Source: Persicimonas caeni (GTDB taxonomy: Bacteria; Myxococcota_A; Bradymonadia; Bradymonadales; Bradymonadaceae). From it: a DNA stretch of 64,000 nucleotides. The stretch covers positions 2,755,001 to 2,819,000 of the forward strand of contig NZ_CP041186.1 in assembly GCF_006517175.1 (NCBI RefSeq), in the 5' to 3' direction. The position numbers and the translations under genes are program-made. The notes under the pieces were generated by a model. It was given only the letters and a program-made list of their open reading frames with translations. It made no database searches and was not told the origin of the DNA. This document shows positions 58,992 through 64,000 of this stretch, one piece after another; the stretch's first letter is position 1, and each line of letters opens with the position of its first letter.

Positions 58992-60357
58992 CAAGGCGGC
59001 CCTGCGCCGTCGGGTGGCGCAGGGGCTTCGCGGGTTTCACCGCGACGACGGCGGCGCGATCATCCTGCTGGCGTTGGCCGCGGTGATGATCTTGATGATG
59101 CTCGCCTGGGTGCTGTGGGACGCCGGCAAGATGGGCCGGCACAAGTTGACCGTGCAGGCCGCCGCCGACACCGCCGCCTACAGCCAGGCCGCCATCAAGG
59201 CGCGGGCGATGAACAACCTGGCCTACGCCAATATCGCCAAGCGCTCGACGGTGGGCATCCACAGCCAGTACAAGGCGCTGTGGGAGTCGTACAAGCGCTG
59301 GTTCGCCCTCCAGGTCGCGCTGTGCGCGGCCGGCGACGACTCGGCCTGCCAGCGCGTCAGCGACAACCAGCCGATCTTGGAGGCCGAGCGCGAAAACGAC
59401 TTCGCCACCTTCCGCGACGAGCTCGGCGAGCAGTATTACCTGCAGGACCTGATCGCCATCGACAACTACCAGCGCTACACCCACGCGCTGACGCCCTGGT
59501 GGGGCTGGAGCGAGGCTGTCCTGCGCGCCGCACGCAACGGCGCGGGCATGGCGGCGAGCTTTCCGGCCCCGCAAGGCACGCCCAAAAACGCGCCCATCCT
59601 CGACTCGGTCACCGACCAGGTCATGACCCAAGTGGGCTCGACGCCGCTGGTCAAGTACACCGGCCACCGCGACCTGCTGCCGGTCAAGATCAGCGACTAC
59701 CAGTACATGCTCGGCACCGGCATGAGCCAGGGCCTGAGCTTCATGGGCGCGGAGTACGAGGCCAACAATCAGCTGCACAAGCAGAATTCGGAGGCCGGCG
59801 CGGCCAGCCAGGCGGTCATCCAGGGCGCGCGCAATCACTTCTCGAGCGCGGTGACCGGCTACAGCCAGTCGGTCTTCGGCGAGTACGGCAAGCCCTGGAA
59901 GCTCTTCCGCACGACCAACCCCGCCCACTGGACCTCGTGGACGTCGAACCTGGTGGTGACCTACCGGCGCAAAGAGGAGCTCTTCGACGAGATGCGCCAA
60001 AAATACGGCCCGGTGCCCAAGGATTACCACCTCGACAACGAGGAGATGTTCCGCCTATCGGGCTACTGGGGCATGGCGCGCGCCGAGATCTCGTTTCAGG
60101 ACAGCTCGCGCGAGCCGACGCTGTGGCACCCGCGCTGGACCGCGCGCATGCGTCCGGTAGCGCTGCCCGGCGAGTTCCAGCAGGCCGGCCTGCAGATGTC
60201 GTCCATCTACCACGACATGATCCCGTACCTGGCGCTCAGCGGCATCATCAACACCGGCGACAGCGGCATCGTCAACGACTCCATCGACGACCTGGTGTTC
60301 ATGGAGCGCGCCAACCGCGCGCTGGGCCAATCGACCGTGGAGGGGATCGCCAAATGA
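58969..60357 (+). CDS. TadG-like protein
   Basis: 462 residues with the TadG-type N-terminus: Arg-Asp-Asp-Gly-Gly-Ala-Ile-Ile-Leu-Leu-Ala-Leu followed by a hydrophobic helix (30-50) and Lys-Leu-Thr-Val-Gln-Ala-Ala-Ala-Asp-Thr-Ala-Ala-Tyr-Ser (60-73), a conserved region in TadG/Flp assembly proteins. The extracytoplasmic ~390 residues are rich in Trp/Tyr and lack a recognisable VWA domain, present in many TadG proteins. Two Cys (about 124 and 133) are close together. It overlaps the neighbour genes by 23 nt upstream and 4 nt (ATGA) downstream. Confidence 0.78.
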   Translation: MRTFRNTDKAALRRRVAQGLRGFHRDDGGAIILLALAAVMILMMLAWVLWDAGKMGRHKLTVQAAADTAAYSQAAIKARAMNNLAYANIAKRSTVGIHSQYKALWESYKRWFALQVALCAAGDDSACQRVSDNQPILEAERENDFATFRDELGEQYYLQDLIAIDNYQRYTHALTPWWGWSEAVLRAARNGAGMAASFPAPQGTPKNAPILDSVTDQVMTQVGSTPLVKYTGHRDLLPVKISDYQYMLGTGMSQGLSFMGAEYEANNQLHKQNSEAGAASQAVIQGARNHFSSAVTGYSQSVFGEYGKPWKLFRTTNPAHWTSWTSNLVVTYRRKEELFDEMRQKYGPVPKDYHLDNEEMFRLSGYWGMARAEISFQDSSREPTLWHPRWTARMRPVALPGEFQQAGLQMSSIYHDMIPYLALSGIINTGDSGIVNDSIDDLVFMERANRALGQSTVEGIAK

Positions 60358-61190
60358 GCCACCGATTCCCCATGAACGTGTGGGAGCGATTCGCCCGCGA
60401 CGAGCGCGGCACGGCGCTGACCGAGTTCATCATCGTGCTGCCGATCTTTGTGATCATCTTCGCCGGCATCGGCCACCTGACCCGGCTGAACAAGACCGCC
60501 ATTCGCCTGGGCGGCACCGCCTACAAGCAGATGTGGGAGAAGGCCAAGAAGGTGCAGACCGACGACCCTGGCGTGCACGTGGTCCCGGCAGGCGCGGCGA
60601 GCATGATGCAGAACAACATGGCGACCTACACCGGCCTGCAAGAAGAGGCCGGCATGAAGCAGATCGTCCAACACGAGACCAGCAACCACGCCGCCGGCCT
60701 GCTCCAGAGCGGGCATATGGGCGAGTCGTACAACCGCGTGCGCCGCGCCCGGCAGAATATCGAGATTCGCTATATCGACGCCGAACTCACCAGCCAATTG
60801 AGCGGCGTCACCGGCGAATCGGCCTACGCGCAGCGGCTCTTCGACGACTCGGGCAGCGCCTCGACCTTCTATCCGGGAAGCTCGAGCGCGGTCAGCAGCC
60901 ACGGGCTTCGCCCCGTGATCGCCGCCGGCACCCGCTACGGCACGGTGGTCGGCAGCGACAACGGCTCGGTCGACGTCGGCGGCCGCGAAATCGAGCTGGC
61001 CCACTACTTCACCACCTTGGTCGCCCCCAAGCCGAGCAGCGAAGAGGCGGCCAGCGCCGTCGCGCGCAGCGCCATGTGGGGCAACGGCCCCTACGACAAC
61101 CTGCTGGGCATCGCCACCGACCAGCCGCTGCAGTCCGAATCGCTGGACGTGCCCACCATCGAAGGCGCGTTTGGAGGAGGCTCACCGTGA
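60354..61190 (+). CDS. TadE-like pilin-type protein
   Basis: 278 residues, start ATG 60354 in an ATGA overlap with the TadG-like gene. A basic leader ends Arg-Asp-Glu-Arg-Gly19, followed by Thr-Ala-Leu-Thr-Glu24-Phe and a hydrophobic helix (24-42). This is the TadE class of pseudopilin with a likely peptidase site at Gly19. The soluble part (Lys/Gln/Ser/Gly-rich) is much larger than in ordinary TadE (usually ~150 residues). It resembles the first gene's TadE segment (Gly-Thr-x-Leu-Thr-Glu in both), so the two could form a heteromeric minor-pilin tip. Confidence 0.8.
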   Translation: MSHRFPMNVWERFARDERGTALTEFIIVLPIFVIIFAGIGHLTRLNKTAIRLGGTAYKQMWEKAKKVQTDDPGVHVVPAGAASMMQNNMATYTGLQEEAGMKQIVQHETSNHAAGLLQSGHMGESYNRVRRARQNIEIRYIDAELTSQLSGVTGESAYAQRLFDDSGSASTFYPGSSSAVSSHGLRPVIAAGTRYGTVVGSDNGSVDVGGREIELAHYFTTLVAPKPSSEEAASAVARSAMWGNGPYDNLLGIATDQPLQSESLDVPTIEGAFGGGSP

Positions 61191-62152
61191 ATCGCCTACT
61201 CCACATCACGGCCCTGCTCGCCGGCGCCAGCGCGCTGCTCTGCGCCGCGTTGTGGGCGACGGTGTGGACGCCCGGCGAGGGCGTGGTGAGCGCAGGCGCC
61301 GACATCGCCGACCTGTTCGGCGTGCCCGACACGCCCACCCAGAAGTTCCAGCGCGCCCTCGACCACATGGGCCACGAGCCCCCGCGCGCCTTCGATCTGA
61401 ACGGCAACACGGTCTACTTTTCGGTCAACTTCGTCGACTACAGCCCCATCGAAGCGCTCAAGCGCTACCAAGACGAGTTCGTCTACGGGGGCATCAACCA
61501 GAAGAGCTACACGAGCCTGAAGGCCGCGAGCACCCGCGAAGCCCTCGAGGACATGCTCACCGGCGGGGTCGTGCCGACGACCGTCTCCAAGGACTACGTC
61601 GCCATGGGCGGCGGGCTGGCCGAAAACCGCGCCCAGACCGCCGACGAGCTCGCCCGACTCGGCCGCGACTTCGCCGCCGGGCGCCTGGCCAAGAAGTTTC
61701 GCGCCTACCGCCACATCGAGGCGTTCCGCGAGCCCGGCTCGCGCTGGACGACGGTCGTCGCCACCTGGAGCGACGAGTCGTTCGACTACCGCAAGATGGT
61801 CGCCGGAAGCCGCGTCGCCGGCCAGCGAGGCGACGGCACCATCCCCGCCTGCCCCGGCTGCACACGCCTGCAACGCTTCGAGGACCTCGACCCGAGCGCC
61901 GACCACGTCGACTACACCTTCATCGGCCCGGTCGGCGTCCATGAGACCCTGGCGTTCTACGACCGCGTCCTCCCCGCCCGCGGCTGGGAGCACGCCCCCT
62001 CCTCGGCCGTGCTCGAGCGCGCCCGGCGCCTGAACCTGCCCTTGCCCAACGCCAGCACACGCCAATACCGCCGCGGCGAGCAGACGCTCACACTCGTCGT
62101 CTACGCGGCCGAAAACGGCGAGACGGCCGCGCACCTGTCGTTGGCAAAGTAG
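61187..62152 (+). CDS. Exported protein, last gene of the Tad-like operon
   Basis: 321 residues. GTG 61187 with GGAGGAGG 6 nt upstream overlaps the previous stop by 4 nt (GTGA). A hydrophobic N-terminus (6-27) is a signal anchor or signal peptide. The rest has no family I recognise: Tyr-Phe-Ser-Val-Asn-Phe-Val-Asp-Tyr-Ser, a Cys-Pro-Gly-Cys pair (around residue 225, thioredoxin-like or metal-binding), and Phe-Tyr-Asp-Arg-Val-Leu-Pro-Ala-Arg-Gly-Trp. The Cys-x-x-Cys could be a redox site for folding the pilins. No Tad motor, secretin or prepilin peptidase gene is in the window. Confidence 0.72.
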   Translation: MNRLLHITALLAGASALLCAALWATVWTPGEGVVSAGADIADLFGVPDTPTQKFQRALDHMGHEPPRAFDLNGNTVYFSVNFVDYSPIEALKRYQDEFVYGGINQKSYTSLKAASTREALEDMLTGGVVPTTVSKDYVAMGGGLAENRAQTADELARLGRDFAAGRLAKKFRAYRHIEAFREPGSRWTTVVATWSDESFDYRKMVAGSRVAGQRGDGTIPACPGCTRLQRFEDLDPSADHVDYTFIGPVGVHETLAFYDRVLPARGWEHAPSSAVLERARRLNLPLPNASTRQYRRGEQTLTLVVYAAENGETAAHLSLAK

Positions 62153-62260
62153 CGAAGAGCCCTTCCGCTCTTGCGTGCATCAGCTCTTGCGTGCATCAGC
62201 CCCATGTCGACCTTTCAGGAGTCCGCAGCCATCAACTGCTCTACTGTTGAGAGGGACGAC

Positions 62261-63370
62261 ATGACCACAGAACGCACACACAGCGAACCGGGGCGCGACG
62301 TCACCGTCGAGGAAGACGTCGAGACCACCGACGAGACCCTATCGCCACCCACCCGCGCCTCGTGGGGCGCGATCTTCGCCGGCACGGCCGTCGCCTTGGC
62401 CGTCGCCTTCATCATCGGCCTGCTCGGCTCGGCGATCGCGCTGGGCAGCTTCGATCCGGCCACCGAACAGGACGCCATCGGTAACTTCGGCGCGATGACG
62501 GGCGCCTGGATTGTCATCCAGATCGTCGTCTCGCTCTTCGCCGGCGGCTGGGTCGCCGGACGACTGGCCAACAAGCCACGAAGCCTCGACGGCATGCTCA
62601 ACAGCGGGGTCGTCTGGGCATTGACCACGCTGCTCTTCGTCGTCGGCTTCGCCTCGTTCGCCTCCACGGCGATCAGCGGCACGGCCACCGTGGTACGCGA
62701 AGGCGTCAGCGCGGTCACCGACGTGGCCGGCGCCGCCGCCGGCGCCGTGGGCGGGGTGCTCGACCAGGCCGACATCGACGTCCAACGCGGCCAGATCGTC
62801 TCGACCATCCAACAGGAAGGCCGCCAGGTCCTGCAACAAAGCGGCAAACAACAACTCCAGCCCGCCGAGCTTCGCCAAGAAGCCCAGGCCCTCGAGCAAC
62901 TCGCCGTCGAGACCGCCGGCGACGTGGCCCAATCACCCCAGCAAGCCGGTCAAATCCTCGACCAGGCCATCAGCCAGGCCTTCACCGAGCTCGACGGCAC
63001 CGTCGAGGCGGCCGACCAGCAGGCCCTGGTCAATATCCTGACCGCACGCACGAACCTGAGCGAGCAGGAAGCTCGCCAGACCGTGCAGGGCTGGGTGCAG
63101 ACCTTCGAGAACGCCATGGGCCAACTGCAACAGATCGGCCAGAACCTCGGCCAAGAGATCGAGAGCACCGCCGCGACGGTCGCCACCGACGTGACCGACG
63201 CGTTGGCCAAGGCGATGTGGTGGACGCTCTTCGGCCTGGTCCTCGGCCTCTTCGCCGCCCTCGGCGGCGGCTGGATCGGCAGCCCCAAACTCGAGAAGTG
63301 GCGCGAACAGCGCGTCCGACGCCGCCACTGGCGCACCGGCCATCGTCACGGGCCGCCCACTCCAGCCTAG
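62261..63370 (+). CDS. Membrane protein with PhnA-like N-terminal TM region
   Basis: 369 residues; ATG 62261 follows AGAGGGACGAC. Three N-terminal membrane helices (about 36-60, 80-103, 115-138) contain Trp-Gly-Ala-Ile-Phe-Ala-Gly-Thr-Ala-Val-Ala, Leu-Gly-Ser-Ala-Ile-Ala-Leu-Gly, and Gly-Gly-Trp-Val-Ala-Gly-Arg-Leu-Ala, as in 'PhnA-like' membrane proteins of proteobacteria. A ~170-residue Gln/Glu/Ala-rich helical domain and a fourth helix (about 325-345, Gly-rich) follow, then a basic His/Arg tail. It lies 108 nt after the Tad-like operon and may be separate. The function is unknown. Confidence 0.7.
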   Translation: MTTERTHSEPGRDVTVEEDVETTDETLSPPTRASWGAIFAGTAVALAVAFIIGLLGSAIALGSFDPATEQDAIGNFGAMTGAWIVIQIVVSLFAGGWVAGRLANKPRSLDGMLNSGVVWALTTLLFVVGFASFASTAISGTATVVREGVSAVTDVAGAAAGAVGGVLDQADIDVQRGQIVSTIQQEGRQVLQQSGKQQLQPAELRQEAQALEQLAVETAGDVAQSPQQAGQILDQAISQAFTELDGTVEAADQQALVNILTARTNLSEQEARQTVQGWVQTFENAMGQLQQIGQNLGQEIESTAATVATDVTDALAKAMWWTLFGLVLGLFAALGGGWIGSPKLEKWREQRVRRRHWRTGHRHGPPTPA

Positions 63371-63426
63371 GGGGAACCGCAAAGGTCGCCAAGGGCGCGA
63401 AGGTAGCAAAGGGGGGGCTTGGCCAT

Positions 63427-63546
63427 GAGGGTGTCGCAAATGCCTTTGGAGGCAGGGCATCTTGCCCTCGGAGCAGCGCCGCACGCTCCTGCAACCAGCG
63501 CTGGAAGCGCTGCCTCCAAACGACGGCGACCTTTTGCGACAGCCTC
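63427..63546. repeat. 120-bp triple-nested palindrome, copy 2
   Basis: The same length as 15221-15340 with about nine differences. The outer and inner arms are conserved; several substitutions fall at positions that reduce pairing of one arm only. It is preceded, as is copy 1, by an ACCGCAAAGGTCGC half repeat and a purine run. Confidence 0.85.
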
Positions 63547-63574
63547 TTCACCCGGTGAATCAGCCTGTGCAGCT

Positions 63575-63736
63575 AGTGGTGTGACACCGAGATTCGATTC
63601 ACCTTCGCCGGTCTAGCACCACCAGCTTCGGCGCTTACTCCTCGACGATGCGCTGCATCGCCTGCGGGGTTCGCATCCGAATCTGGCGGCGCTATCCTCG
63701 CCGAAGGGTTGAATCTCACTTCGGTGTCACCCCACT
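63575..63736. repeat. Nested palindrome with a shared core
   Basis: The outer arms AGTGGTGTGACACCGAGATT and the complement of ...CACTTCGGTGTCACCCCACT are the same family as 11751-11826. Between GTCTAG and CCGAAGGG it has an ~86-nt insert containing CCTCGACGATGC, GCATCGCCTGCG and GCATCCGAATCTGG, which is the core also present in 4738-4899. The 11.8-kb copy lacks this insert exactly. Confidence 0.82.
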
Positions 63737-63740
63737 AGAA

Positions 63741-64000
63741 GCGGCCACCCGCCCCGATGACCCCGGCGGGCTTGCCCCGCCGGTGAATGAGCCTGCGTAG
63801 CTACCGAGGCGGCCAATCGAGCCCGAAGACCCCGGCGGGCTTGCCCCGCCGGTGAATCAGCCTGTGCAGCTAACGAAGCGGCCACCCACCCCGATGACCC
63901 CGGCGGGCTTGCCCCGACGGTGAATGAGCCTGCGTAGCTAAGCCGCCGGCCCATCCCCATCGTGACGACACACCGGTGCGTCTGCCGACAAAATTCGCCG
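63741..64000. repeat. 68-69-bp tandem palindrome array (three units)
   Basis: CCCCGGCGGGCTTGCCCCGC starts at 63761, 63830 and 63898. Each unit continues through GGTGAATnAGCCTGnGnAGC to GCGGCC. The GGCGGG/CCCGCC hairpin repeats in each unit. The third unit runs into the sequence shared with 5263-5362 (inverted). Unlike a CRISPR, the inter-hairpin segments are also near identical. The array continues past the window edge. Confidence 0.85.

Noticed and set aside
63741-63960. Integron attC sites
   Set aside because: The conserved GTTRRRY and RYYYAAC ends are missing, and the only recombinase in the window is of the serine type.
63741-64000. Regularly spaced palindromes resembling a CRISPR array
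   Set aside because: The segments between the hairpins are as similar as the hairpins themselves, there are only three units of 68-69 bp, and no cas genes lie in the window.

Overview
The window is GC-rich and gene-dense, with long, highly charged proteins. Several lineage clues point to Myxococcota or a close relative. There are three proteins with the AgmX/PglI-type C-terminal domain, a myxobacterial-style PilZ protein, many lipoproteins and TPR proteins, and large families of extragenic palindromes. My best guess is a Bradymonadales-like bacterium (Persicimonas-type). That is inference from gene style: no rRNA or tRNA gene was found here.

Left part (1-24 kb). It opens with a 5'-truncated L,D-transpeptidase, a GMC oxidoreductase carrying a CxxCxxCxxxCP motif, an FKBP lipoprotein and a duplicated-domain AgmX-type secreted protein. 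A repeat-rich island (4.4-7.8 kb) follows and holds a frameshifted large serine recombinase. Next come a SPFH/slipin protein, a one-domain paralogue of the AgmX protein, a PAS-REC-PAS histidine kinase whose receiver is degenerate, and a bifunctional class A PBP. A minus-strand cluster at 15.5-19.9 kb encodes a His-rich membrane protein, a TonB-dependent receptor and two EF-hand-like lipoproteins, and looks like a metal-uptake unit. After a PilZ protein there is an rsgA - GNAT - M20 peptidase operon.

Middle part (24-44 kb). Here are two more AgmX-type proteins, a thioesterase, a SIR2-like protein with a large helical insert, an HSDL2-like SDR, an AsmA-like/GT51 transglycosylase fusion, clpP, pcrA, a GNAT, a TPR membrane protein, a large lipoprotein and a DUF5522 protein. 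An Ala/Gly/Asp-rich amphipathic protein is then followed by a small TPR protein that resembles a type III secretion chaperone.

Right part (44.8-64 kb). A minus-strand cluster encodes a two-TM protein, an FHA/coiled-coil protein, an M48 protease and a dynamin-like GTPase. A DDAH-type amidinohydrolase follows; the DNA encoding its last ~22 codons recurs three more times downstream in a 2-kb repeat field. An OmpR/HK pair then diverges from a compact TadE-TadG-TadE-like operon. The window ends with a membrane protein and a block of nested and tandem palindromes.

The most unusual theme is DNA-level. At least seven families of palindromic or tandem repeats are scattered here. One copy lies in frame inside the AsmA-GT51 gene (exactly 114 bp) and a second supplies the C-terminus of the lipoprotein downstream of clpP, in the same reading frame. 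A different family forms the tail of the DDAH gene. Other palindromes share an internal core while having unrelated outer arms, which suggests modular, nested mobility.
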